The notes under the pieces: model-generated
Told to the model about the DNA's origin: nothing
What the model saw: the letters and a program-made list of their open reading frames with translations, nothing else
Database searches by the model: none
Translations under genes and position numbers: made by a program
DNA from: Zygnema cylindricum
Taxonomy: Eukaryota > Streptophyta > Zygnematophyceae > Zygnematales > Zygnemataceae
NCBI GenBank assembly: GCA_037447655.1
Contig: JBBHKE010001378.1
Location: 473,148 to 537,147 of the forward strand
DNA length: 64,000 nucleotides
Reading direction: 5' to 3'
In this document: positions 48,955 to 60,872 of the stretch, one piece after another
Layout of the letters: the number at the start of each line of letters is the position of its first letter
Position numbering within the stretch: position 1 is the stretch's first letter

Positions 48955-49784
48955 TAGTGTTGTGTATCGGTAAAAAACTTATCGCGATAACACCGATACT
49001 GATAGTTATCGGTTATCGAACGGTCAGAGGTCCCGATATATCGGTCCAAGACCAACAAATTCCATATCGGCGATAACTTTGAAAATATATAGTACGCATT
49101 TTATTGTACCTTATTATATACTATATTATACTATTTACATTATATAGTGCGGCATTCCACGTATACGAATCTGTTCCGTAACTATATAACGAAAAATTAT
49201 TACGGGAAACGCAGCACAGAAAACGTTGGTCGGTTAACTACACAGTAATTTTAGGGCAACGTACGGAATTGTATCGACAAACTGGTGAACATGGAACGGG
49301 AAAAGGACGGCGGACACAAAGCACAACGAACGCAAAATAATATTCTGCGCGCCGCCAGAATCGAACGGACGACTTGGAATGAGAGAATACGAGCGGACGG
49401 CCAGCGTGAGCGCCGGCATCCCGCAATGGCTCTTTTGGCGGCTTATGCCAAAAAAGCCAACAGATTGACACGTGGCAGGTTTCCAGTGGATCCCAAGAAG
49501 AGAGGGACAAAGCCATGGCGTCGGATGTGAAAGGTACATCGCTTTTGTGGATACGTACCAAAACCGTACAGATGTGTACTGGCGGTACATTTATCAGTAC
49601 GGTCCGTATACATATCGCCGATAATTATCGACATCGGTATAATCGCCGATAATTACCGATAAATATCGGCTATTTATCGGCGATTACACCGATAACGATA
49701 TATCGTACCAATATATCAATTATCGGGTACCTGAAAAAAGGTCCATATCGGTTATTGGTAAATGCTTACCGATACACAACACTA
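48955..49784. mobile_element. hAT-like non-autonomous element (830 bp) in unit A
   Basis: The ends TAGTGTTGTGTATCGGTAA and TTACCGATACACAACACTA form inverted repeats. GTGATTAG is duplicated on both sides (48947-48954, 49785-49792). Unit B has GTGATTAG once at 57083-57090 with identical flanks, so it preserves the empty site. An 8-bp duplication with TAGNG-type ends is the hAT signature. The interior is rich in ATATCGGT/ATCGGCGAT text and has one open frame (49285-49530) without transposase motifs. Confidence 0.9.
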
Positions 49785-50429
49785 GTGATTAGTATGCTCA
49801 TACATTTTGCTTTAGTGTAGATGATGTTGTTTGTTTGGATACATCTGACGTTAACATTTTTGGAAATTGTTGTATCGATGATTAAATTCTTAAAAGAATA
49901 TTATGTTCAGAGAGGTGGAGAAAATGAATTTTGTATTTCTCCTGTAATGGAACTAACATTTGAAACCATATTCAAACGAATCCATTTTCAGATCAAATAG
50001 ATTCTTTTATTCAACGCAGACGGTAGATGGAAGAGGTATGTTAACAATGCACATGCCCTCCACATATTAGCAATCTCAATTGAGGAAAAAAATATTTTTG
50101 TTTACAATAAATAAGTTCCATATGTACTTCCATCACATTGCCTTGAAAGTAGACATTCTTTTGGCAATTTCTCCCTTTCTTTTGCCATATAACATCCACA
50201 ACATTTTCTTAATACTCTCCATCAATAAATACATTGAACAGATTTTGAATTTGATTGGAAAATTTCGGGCAAAAATTCCAACTTTTGCAACTCTTTGCTT
50301 ATGGCCTCAACATGTGGGCATTCAGAAACTTTATCTACCTCAACAGAAATATTGAACAGATCCAGAACTCACATTGACTTTAAAGAACAACAAAAATGAA
50401 ATTTTGAAAACAAACACACTAAGAGAACC

Positions 50430-53179
50430 TCAAGACACAGGCAAATTCTTCACAAACTTCTCAAGTTCTACGACTGAGACTTCTGAACCATCTACTTGAG
50501 CCGCAACCAACACTTTCTGCGCCGCGTTAATAAATAGTCCTGCGTCAGCAAACCCATCACAGTGCCCCTTCAATGTCATTCCCACAAAACGACGTTACAT
50601 ACTATACTAAATCAGTACCTTCACATCTTTTACTCATCCGTCTATAATTTTGTGTGTTCTGGTTCAGATTTGGAATGTCAATTCCAGTAAAAAATGCTTT
50701 GGAACTAAAAGCACTGATAATTGTGAATTTCTTCAAAAGGTCAATTGGACAAACAACAGAAAGGAAACCCGACAACAGCTTAACAAATTTACTAAGAAGT
50801 AGCTTAAGAAATCAAACTTCAGGTCCTCAATTTCACATTCACGAATACCAAAACAAAAATCTGGGTAAAAGTGTCCACGATACACAAAGCATAACTTATA
50901 TGTGTCAATGCACCAACATAAAGAACAGAATTCTGAAAGCAACGTACCGTTCTCCACAACTCCTGGGATGTTATTGATCGCCTTTTCAAGCGCCGCAGGA
51001 TCGTCGATGCCATTGGGAAACCTGCAAAAGTTTCAAATTAATTAAATACCAACAAGGTGAGATTCCTAAAGACAAGACAAAATTGACAAACAAAAAACGA
51101 CTAAAATCCAAGAAACGGCCCAAAAATCGTAGAAGCTAAAGGTTCAACCTGAACCACATCCTATCATCCTGCCATATTTTGTAACAACCTGATTTTATTC
51201 CATAAGAAGAGCACTAGTATTTTGCATAAAGCCTATTGATGCAATAGGTGATATGCCGTAAGCAATAGACATTTTGTAGGGCAACTTCCTACGGTTACAA
51301 GATCTCCAAAACTACAAATGCTTGATAGACATATAATAAAACAACTGGATTACATATTATCGGATTGCTTTTCGAGTTGTTTATCCATTACTGAGTTTCT
51401 CACCTGACGTCCACAATCATATTCCCCAAATCCGTCATCACCGGCCCATCTTTCCTCAAAGCGCTTCTAATTTCCGGAGCTACACTCACCCCAGCATGAG
51501 AACGGACCGTCAGTACCGACCGCCTTCACCCACCACTACTGTCACCATGCCACACGACATCGCTCCAGAGCCACACAGGTGGCGCCTTTTCCCCACAGAG
51601 GCCATCAATCAAATGTCCGGACACAGTTGAAACGCTTTATAATATTACTCCATACTAAATGCAAAGTATGCCGCACAATATCATAGTGTATGTGGCTACC
51701 ACACAGTGTTACCAAATGTTTTCGCCCGCTTAAACTATGCAAGAGGCACACCTCACATAAAGATATAGAAGTTCCATACACAGGATTTCCCTGGAATTGG
51801 ACAGACCTAAATAAAAATCGTCAGCACTACTGAACTCTCTAATAAACATGGGAAGTCTATGTGAAATTTAACAATGTCCATAGCCGTCCATGGATGATCA
51901 CCCAAGTTACTGCAAGTTCCAGCATAGCCCCATCAACTGAAATTCCTTCTCCCTCAATTATATTAAGTTTTGTAAAAACTTACCACCGCCCAATGCAACA
52001 AGGCTCCTTAAAACTGGCGAGATAGCCGGGGGCAAAACTTCCACCTGCAATATCCATGACACAAATGCAGTGTGATTTTGCGGTCCAAATTCCCTTAATA
52101 AATTTCACATCGCGGACAAGTATGCCTACACAAAATTTTGAGAAATAATTATTTGTTTGCTGCTTCAGAGAGCGCATCAAAGATTCTTGCGAGCTTCACA
52201 CTCCGGAACCAAAGAAAAACTTATTCAAAGAGCTTACAGGAAGGGGGAAGGTGCTTCCAAGCTTTGCCACCACTTTAGTCTGATCGACGATAATAATGGT
52301 TTCCTTAGCCATCGTGCAAACAACCTGAATGAAAAACAGACAAAAGAAAAGAGTGCGCTCAAAACATACAATAAAAAATGTGGAGCAAACCTTATGTGAA
52401 ATTACAAATGCTGAAACATTGGGGGAATATACGAGTTTTTGTCTAATAAAAGCAAACATGTTACAAGAAACAGAATTGAGTGGAAGCATCTTCCTTTTCA
52501 GTGAAGAGACAAAAGAACATACTTTCTCTAGAGTGTGTGCCGCACCTCCTCCCTGGTAAAAACATTTTTTTTTTTTTGTCAGGTCAAACGGAAAACATAT
52601 AATAACAATTCGACGGAGAAGGAAAGGAAACAGGGGAAGTCAGGGGGGAGATTAGGTGAGGACGGACGAGAGAGCTAGAAAGATGCTTTAACCTTCATAA
52701 TGCAACTGCGGAAAAAGGAAGTGGAGGTAGGAAAGGGAAAGGAGATAAGCGGCAGAAAGATGGAAAAGGAGAGATGATATTTTTCATGAATAGGCAAAGC
52801 ATTGTCCAAAATTGTGACGGAATGTGATACGATGGGAGAAAACAACAGAGAACAAGAAGAAAGTGAAAAAAGTGGGAAAGAAAAAGGAGAAAAAACTGAA
52901 AAAATAGATACTGAGGATTATACAACTAGAAGGACTTGAAGCCAGCCCCCCCTGAACTGCATATTGCATCCTGGAAAATGCGATGCATGGTTAAGGAATA
53001 TATAAATAAACAGCAAAGAAGAAAGCAAAATCATAAATGAAAAACAATAGACGAGTGCTGAATAACAACAAAAGAATTCAGTTACTTCCCGACCTGACCT
53101 TAATGAGGTTCATGTTCGCATCGACTTCGTCAGCCCCGTCGATGGCGATGTCGATGTGATTCACGTCGTTCAAATCAAT
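50430..53179 (-). pseudogene. Orphan exons 4-10 of ribose-5-phosphate isomerase (unit A)
   Basis: Exons, in transcript order: 53179-53099, 52552-52523, 52324-52238, 52044-51984, 51479-51404, 51021-50948, 50539-50430. Splice sites and frame match the complete gene in unit B, but exons 1-3 are missing because the duplicated unit ends in intron 3. Compared base by base with unit B, the 519 coding bases show eight differences, all synonymous, and no stop or frameshift. It lacks the transit peptide and the phosphate-binding GTGST segment, so by itself it cannot encode an enzyme. It is either a very young fragment or a set of exons still used, for example by splicing from exon 3 of the neighbouring gene. 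Confidence 0.85.
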
Positions 53180-53563
53180 CTGCAAAACCAGCCGTCCCCA
53201 AGGAGAGTACACTCCCATTCAGAAAAAAATTGGATAATAACAAATTAATAAAAAATCTAATACCAGAACCATGAAAATATTATCATTATATTATATCTTA
53301 CTGTTACATATATACATGGTATATACATGGTTACAATAATTGTCGTTCATATCGATCTGTCCAGACACCTGGCATGTAAAGTATACTCTCATTCAGAAAA
53401 AATGTTGAGAAAAAACCCCAAAGACAACAATACTCCTTTCCATTTGAAAGGAAAGCAGTCCTCAAATCAATCTGCAAAAACAGTTTGCCGTCAAGGAGAG
53501 TACACTATGGAATAGCATTGTCTGTTATTAACACTTAACTTGGTGGATGGTATTGTTGACATT

Positions 53564-53995
53564 CACGGGAAGTACCCTAAACACCCTAAAATCCCCCCAT
53601 CACTAACCCTAAAAGTACTGAAATATACGGACGCCGTACGTAGATGTACGAAAAATGTAAGTCCGTATAACTGAAATTACGGAAAAGTACGAAAATGTAC
53701 CCTAAAAATCTCAAAATAATAACCGTCAAAAGTACGAAAAAACACGGACACTACGTAAATGTACGAATAATAGTTGGCTGTTTAACATAAATATTTGAGA
53801 ACGATGTATCCTAAAACTCCTCAAACCCCCTAAAAGTACTGAAATGTACGAAAATAGTACGCAAATGTACGAGAATGTACGGTTACATAGTCAGGTACGC
53901 ATTTAATAACATTTTTTTCATCGTTAAATGCGTATCGTGCGTAGTATTCGCGCGTTCGTTTCGTGCGTATTATGCGCACGGGACATCTATGAAAA
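53564..53995. repeat. Spacer between the duplicated units, GTACG-rich
   Basis: 432 bases dominated by repeats of GTACGAAAATGTAC-like text (for example near 53640-53710 and 53840-53880). No gene. Similar GTAC-rich text occurs at the start of each unit, which could have helped recombination. Confidence 0.6.
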
Positions 53996-54992
53996 ATGTA
54001 CATTATTTGTACGGTTTCGTTTTTTTCTTTTTCCTGCTGTAGCGTGTGAAATCCTCCTTCAGTTCTGATTTTGTACCCTGCCGTACACCCACAGTTAACT
54101 GCTTTACCGGTTTTCCGTTGCCTTCCAGCCGCCAGCCTTCTTGCTCAAATTCCTCGCCAGCTCCTCTCCCTCGAACTCCGTCGACCGCCCCGCGCACCAA
54201 CATCCCGCTTCTCCCCAGGAGACGATGACGTCACAGTGACGCATTCGCTCTCAGTCGACGGCCAGCTGTCGCTCTCCTTCCTCGCCCTGCCGACCATGCG
54301 ATAGGCGACTCGGAGGCCGCGAAGCTCAAAGCAGCGTTAAAGAGAGAGAGAGAGGGAGAGGCGGAGCGAGCCATGGCGAAAGACAAGGAGGTGCGGATGG
54401 GCCCCGAGGCCTCCCTCGCAGTGGTCGCCATCGTTGTCGTACTCGGCCTGCTGGCGGCCGGCGGAGGAGTCTACGTGGAACTCGTCCACAAGCAGGTGAT
54501 GTCACGCCATGGCCCCTTCTGCACATGACACATGGCAGAATTCTCCTCCTCTCTCTGCTCTCTCACCAATCGCTTTGTTTGACCCTGCAGCACTCTCACG
54601 AACTCTTCCGTGTTCTTCTGCTGTCAGTTCTGTCGTTTTCTGCGACAATACTCTCACGCAGCTTTCTCCTCTTCTTCTCTTCTTCGGCCGAGAATCCTCC
54701 GGTCTTTGTCTTGTCACATCACTCTGACTCCGTGTTATGTCGCGGCGGTGCGCGCAGACGCCCCCGGCCACAGGGGCCTCGGAGGCCACGTCAGCAGTGC
54801 TGCGGTGCGCGTATCAGCGGCAGCGCGCGCGTCTGGCGGCTCTGGCGGCCGCCAGCTGTCTGACGCTGGGCCACGTGGTGGTCGCCACGCTGGCGGGCTG
54901 CACGTGCTGCTGCTCGCTCGTCTACGCGCGCGGCGCCGCACACGCCTGGAGCATGGCGCTGCTCGCACTCGCATGGTAGGCCGCCACGCGGC

Positions 54993-55034
<42 letters not shown>

Positions 55035-58000
55035 CGTCCCAGGACCTGGTCAAGGGAGGGGAATGGGGAGAGAATGGCACATGTTCGTTTTGCAGGGAGA
55101 GGTGTGCGGTAAATGGTGGTGGTTTTTGTGTCTGTTTTGTAGTTTTGTTTTGTGTCTCCTGCATGAAGTGCCTGTCACCAGAAAATATGCAGTGCCTTCA
55201 ATTCTTAAGGACAAGGCAGCCTTGTTTGAAAGGATGCATTTTGCTTTAGAGTTGACCTGCCAGTTTGCTCCAGTTTTTGGGTCTAACCAGGCAGGGAGTT
55301 GATTCCAGTCTCAAGCATGCTCATTGTGACTGTCACACCGCATCTGTTCTTTATTCAGTAGGCTGGGCAGCGATGCAACTGAAGGTCGTCAACTCACTTG
55401 TTGGAGAGCTTGCGTGTGACTTCCTCTTGGCGTACAAAGCCAACCCTCATAAAGTTTTTACAGTCGTTGAGAGTGTGTATAGAGGTCGGTACACTTGTCT
55501 CTGTACTTCCGGGCAGGCTGCTTACATGAAAACAGATTAAGCTGCTTGTCGCTCCATACCACATCAAAATATCTTGGAGAAGACTGGTCTTTGGATCGAT
55601 AGAGCTTGATGTCCTCATTTCAATTATAATCCATTTTTTCTGTCCATTTTGTGTTCTGTGCGCACCCGATGATTGTCTTAATTCCCATTTTCAACAACGG
55701 ATGGTGAGCCTCTTGCAAAACCTTAAGCCCTGTTGAAACTCTTTTTTGACTTCTGCCTTTTTCCCATTCTGATGATGATGCATGGGCAAAACGGTGAACC
55801 AATGCAGGATATTCTTCTTGAGTGCACAAGTCTGTTTCCTAAGTGGAGCCTACATCAACGACTACCATACGTCCAGAACGTATTTCCAATACGATTTTGA
55901 CTTAAGGGAATGCTTTCGGACAAGAACTTACGCCTACTACGGTATTTGCATTCAACCTCTGTTGGGCTCTTGTCGAGTGGAAAGGAAATGCATGCTGACA
56001 TGTGGTTTACCTCACTGTCCTTCTTTTCTTATGATCCGCAACTGTTGGTGAAGATGTATGGGATGTTTGACCCGAGGTTAAGAGTGTCAAATGCAGAACA
56101 GCATTCTATGATGTAACCCTGGTTCAAAGAAAGTAAAACAACTGAAACAAGATATATGAGTTCATAGCAAGTTTCACGCCCTCATTTACTTAAATCTCCT
56201 ATGTATGCACGCGTCTTCATGCCACCTTGCAAAGCTTCTCCAAAAACACCTCTATTGTACCACTTTTAGTTTGGACCGTGAATCTTAAATTAGATGGCTT
56301 TCAAACTACGCCTTCCCTAACCAACCATACCCCAAAGAGCACCTAAAATTGTTGTGACCATGTGCCTATTCACAGTGCCAATAGAGAGAGGGGGAGAGGG
56401 AGAGGAGAGGGAAGGAGAGGGAAGGAGAGGGAGAGGTGGAGAGAGGGTGTGCCTGAATCCGGTGTCTCTGGCTGTCTGCAGTGGCTGCGGGTCTCTCCCT
56501 CCTCCACACTGCCGCCCTGGTGTTGGCGTACGGCCAGGCGCAGAAGTCAAAGTACGAGGCGTGGGTGGAGCAGGGGGCGCCCACGCCGCGCCTCTACAGC
56601 GTGAAGACCATGAAGAGCTTCGTTATCGCAGGGCCCGCCAAGAAAGGCCCTCTCAAGGACCTCGCAGAGCCGGAGCAGCCGTTTCTCCAATCCTAGGAGT
56701 TCACCCAGCAATGGGTGACAGTCTGGAACACAATAAAACACCGCCACTGTATATCTAAGCTTCCGGTTAAAGCAGTTTTATGGTCCTTGAGAACAAAGAC
56801 ATATCCTCGGATACATCTTGCTGGCGTATAGATCTGACCTTCATTCTTTTCCATCATCTGATGTAGCTTGAAAATAGGCAGGGGTTAGTAAATTTTGTCC
56901 AGAATTTGGTTCACTTTTGCTGCAGTACAGGAGAAAAATCAAATTAGATTTAGTTTAATTATATGTTAAGATATAAAATAGGTTTTTTATTTATCGGTTA
57001 TTGTATGTTATGAGCCTAATATGGCACAGCCACATGGCATCCATGTATAATTCAACAGCTTAACAACGTTTTCCCTACAGTTGTGATTAGTACGCTCATA
57101 CATTTTGCTCGAGCATAGATGCTGTTGTTTGTTTGGATGCATCTGAAGTTAACATTTTTGGATATTGTTGTAACGATGGTTAAATTCTTAAAAAAATATT
57201 ATGCTCAGAAAGGTGGAGAAAATGAATTTCGTGTTTCTCCTGTAATAGATCTCACATTAGAAACCAAATTCATACGCATTCATTTTCAGATCAAATAGAT
57301 TCTTTTATTCAGCGCAGACGGTAGATGGAAAGGAATGTTAACAATGCACATGCCCTCCACATATTAGCAATTTCAATTGAGGAAAAAATCATTTTTGTTA
57401 ATAAAAAATTATGTTCCATATGTACTCCCATCACATTGCCTTGAAAGTAGACATTCTTTTGCCAAATTCTCCCTTTCTTTCACCATAGAACATCCACAAC
57501 ATTTTCTTAATATTCTCCATCGATAAATATATTGAACAGATTTTGAATTTGATTGGAAAATTTTGGGCAAAGATTCCAACTTTTGCAACTCTTTGCTTAT
57601 GGCCTCAACATGTGGGCATTCAGAAACTTTATCTACCTCAACAGAAATATTGAACAGATCCAGAACTCACATTGACTTAAAAGAACAACAAAAATGAAAT
57701 TTTGAAAACAAACACGCCAAGAGAACCTCAAGACACAGGCAAATTCTTCACAAACTTCTCCAGTTCTACGACCGAGACTTCTGAACCATCTACTTGAGCC
57801 GCAACCAACACTTTCTGCGCCGCATTAATAAATAGTCCTGCGTCAGCAAACCCACCACAGTGCCCCTTCAATGTCATTCCCACGAAACGACGTTACATAC
57901 TATACTAAATCAGTACCTTCACATCTTTTACTCATCCGTCTATAATTGTGTTCTGGTTCAGATTTGGAATGTCAATTCCAGTAAAAGTTGCTTTGGAACT

Positions 58001-60872
58001 AAAAGCACTGATAATTGTGAATTTCTTCAAAAGATCAATTGGACAAACAACAGAAGGAAACCCGACAACAGCTTAACAAATTTATTAGGAAGTAGCTTAA
58101 ACTTCAGGTCCTCAATTTCACATTCACGAATACCAAAACAAAAATCTGGGTAAAAGTGTCCACGATACACGAAGCATAACTTATATGTGTCAATGCACCA
58201 ACATAAAGAACAGAATTCTGAAAGCAACGTACCGTTCTCCACAACTCCTGGGATGTTATTGATCGCCTTTTCAAGCGCCGCAGGATCGTCGATGCCATTG
58301 GGAAACCTGCAAAAGTTTCAAATTTATTAAATACCAACAAGGTGAGATTCCTAAAGACAAGACAAATTTGACAAACAAAAGACGACTAAAAATCCAACAA
58401 ACAGCCCAAAAATCTTAGAAGCTAAAGGTTCAACCTGAACCACATCCCTATCATCCTGCCATATTTCGTAACAACCTAATTTTATTCCATAAGAAGAGCA
58501 CTAGTCTTTTGCATAAAGCCTATTGACGCAATAGGTGATATGCCGTAAGCAAAAGACATTTTGTAGGGCAACTTCCTACGGTTACAAGATCTCCAAAACT
58601 ACAAATGCTTGATAGACATATAATAACGCAATGCATGTGAAGTTACAACAACTGGATTACATATTATCGGATTGCTTTTCGAGTTGTTTATCCATTACTG
58701 AGTTTCTCACCTGACGTCCACAATCATATTCCCCAAATCCGTCATCACCGGCCCATCTTTCCTCAAAGCGCTTCTGATTTCAGGAGCTACACTCACCCCA
58801 GCATGAGAACGAACCGTCAGTACCGACCGCCTTCACCCACCACTACTGTCACCATGCCACACGACATTGCTCCAGAGCCACACAGGTGGCGCCTTTTCCC
58901 CACACAGAGGCCATCAATCAAATGTCCGGACACAGTTGAAACGCTTTATACTACTACTCCATACTAAATGCAAAGTATGCCGCACAATATCATATAGTAT
59001 GTGGCTACCACACAGTGTTACTAAATGTTTTCGCCCGCTTAAACTATGCAAGAGGCACACCTCACATAAAGATATAGAAGTTCCATACACAGGATTTCCC
59101 TGGAATTGGACAGACCTAAATAACAATCGTCAGCACTACTGAACTCTCTAATAAACATGGGAAGTCTATGTGAAATTTAACAATGTCCATAGCCGTCCAT
59201 GGATGATCACCCAAGTTACTGCAAGTTCCAGCATAGCCCCATCAACTGAAATTCCGTCTCCCTCAATTATATAAAGTTTTGTAAAAACTTACCACCGCCC
59301 AATGCAACAAGGCTCCTTAAAACTGGCGAGATAGCCGGGGGCAAAACTTCTACCTGCAATATCCATGACACAAATGCAGTGTGATTTTGCGGTCCAAATT
59401 CCCTTAATAAATTTCACATCGCGGACAAGTATGCCTACACAAACTTTTGAGAAATAATTTCTTGTTTGCTGCTTCAGAGAGCGCATCAAAGATTCTTGCG
59501 AGCTTCACACTCCGGAACCAAAGAAAAACTTATTCAAAGAACTTACAGGAAGGGGGAAGGTGCTTCCAAGCTTTGCCACCACTTTAGTCTGATCGACGAT
59601 AATAATGGTTTCCTTAGCCATGGTGCAAACAACCTGAATGAAAAACAGACAAAAGAAAAGAGTGCACTCAAAACATACAATAAAAAATGTGGAGCAAACC
59701 TTATGTGAAATTACAAATGTTGAAACATTGGGGGAAAATACGAGTTTTTGTCTAATAAAAGCAAACATGTTGCAAGAAACAGAATTGAGTGGAAGCATCT
59801 TCCTTTTAAGTGAAGAGACAAAAGAACATACTTTCTCTAGAGTGTGTGCCGCACCTCCTCCCTGGTAAAAACAACAATATTTTTTTGTCAGGTCAAACGG
59901 AAAACATATCATAACAATTCGACTGAGAGAAGAAAAGAAACAGGGGAAGTCAGGGGGAGATCAGGTGAGGAAGGACGAGAGAGCTAGAAAGATGCTTTAA
60001 CCTTCATAATGCAACCGCGGAAAAAGGAAGTGGAGGTAGGAAAGGGAAAGGGAGATAAGCGGCAGAAAGATGGAAAAGGAGAGATAACATTTTTCATGAA
60101 TAGGCAAAGCATTGTCCAAAATTGTGACGGCATGTGATAGGTTGGGAGAAAACTACAGAGAACAAGAAGAAAGTGAAAAAGGTGGGAAAGAAAAAGGAGA
60201 AAAAACTGAAAAAATAGATACTGAGGATTATACAACTAGAAGGACTTGAAGCCAGCCCCCCCTGAACTGCACATTGCATCCTGGAAAATGCGATGCATGG
60301 TTAAGGAATATATAAATAAACAGCAAAGAAGAAAGCAAAATCATAAATGAAAAACAATAGACGAGTGCTGAATAACAACCAAAGAATTCAGTTACTTCCC
60401 GACCTGACCTTAATGAGGTTCATGTTCGCATCGACTTCGTCAGCGCCGTCGATGGCGATGTCGATGTGATTCACGTCGTTCAAATCAATCTGCAAAACCA
60501 GCCGTCACCCAAGGAGAGTAGACTCCCATTCAGAAAAAAATTGGATAAAAACAATTAATAAAAAATCTAATACAAGAACCATGAAAATATTATCATTATA
60601 TTATATATTACTGTTACATATATACATGGTATATACATGGTTACAATAATTGTCGTTCATATCGATCTGTCCAGACAACTGGCATAGAAAGTATGCTCTC
60701 ATTCAGAAAAAATGTTGAGAAAAAACCCCAAAGACAACAATACTCCTTTCCAATTGAAAGAAAAGCAGTCCTCAAATCAATCTGCAAAAACACTTTGCCG
60801 TCAAGAAGAGTACACTATGGAATTGCATTGTCTGTTATTAACACTTAACTTGGTGGCTGTTATTGTTGACAT
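53996..60872. repeat. Right unit (B) of the tandem segmental duplication
   Basis: About 6.88 kb, matching unit A without the hAT-like insertion. It holds a second DUF1218 gene and RPI exons 4-10 that remain attached to RPI exons 1-3 further right, so unit B is probably the original locus. About 400 bases around DUF1218 exon 3 (from 55769) are identical to unit A (from 47641). Confidence 0.92.
54373..56696 (+). CDS. DUF1218 (MWL1/VCC-like) four-helix membrane protein, copy B
   Basis: Exons 54373-54495, 54758-54975, 55808-55941 and 56482-56696 give 229 residues with the same splice phases as copy A. The proteins encoded by exons 3 and 4 are identical in both copies. The segment just before the first conserved Cys differs: TPPATGASEATSAVLRC here, TPPATSASGVTSTVYEC in copy A. 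The Cys cluster reads AGCTCCCS instead of AGCVCCCS, and one residue in exon 1 changes (YVELVHKQ versus YAELVHKQ). The leader has a shorter GA tract. Both copies look intact. Substitutions are concentrated in one short stretch rather than spread evenly. Confidence 0.82.

Larger units (their letters stand above)
45846..53563. repeat. Left unit (A) of a tandem segmental duplication
   Basis: About 7.7 kb matching 53996-60872 end to end. Unit A begins TGTACATTATTTGTACGG and ends ATTGTTGACATT. It carries a DUF1218 gene (plus strand) and exons 4-10 of an RPI gene (minus strand). The size difference between the units is almost exactly the hAT-like insertion at 48955-49784 plus its 8-bp duplication. 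Confidence 0.92.

Noticed and set aside
49340-49390. tRNA-like T-arm text (CGTTCGATTC on the minus strand)
   Set aside because: No matching D-arm, anticodon arm or acceptor stem around it.
49285-49530. 81-residue frame inside the hAT-like element
   Set aside because: No transposase, zinc-finger or dimerisation motif. The element is best seen as non-autonomous.
50550-50567. Alternative acceptor for RPI exon 10 at 50567 (reads HCDGFADAG)
   Set aside because: It breaks the phase. The acceptor at 50539 keeps the phase and restores the family text VVENGLF.
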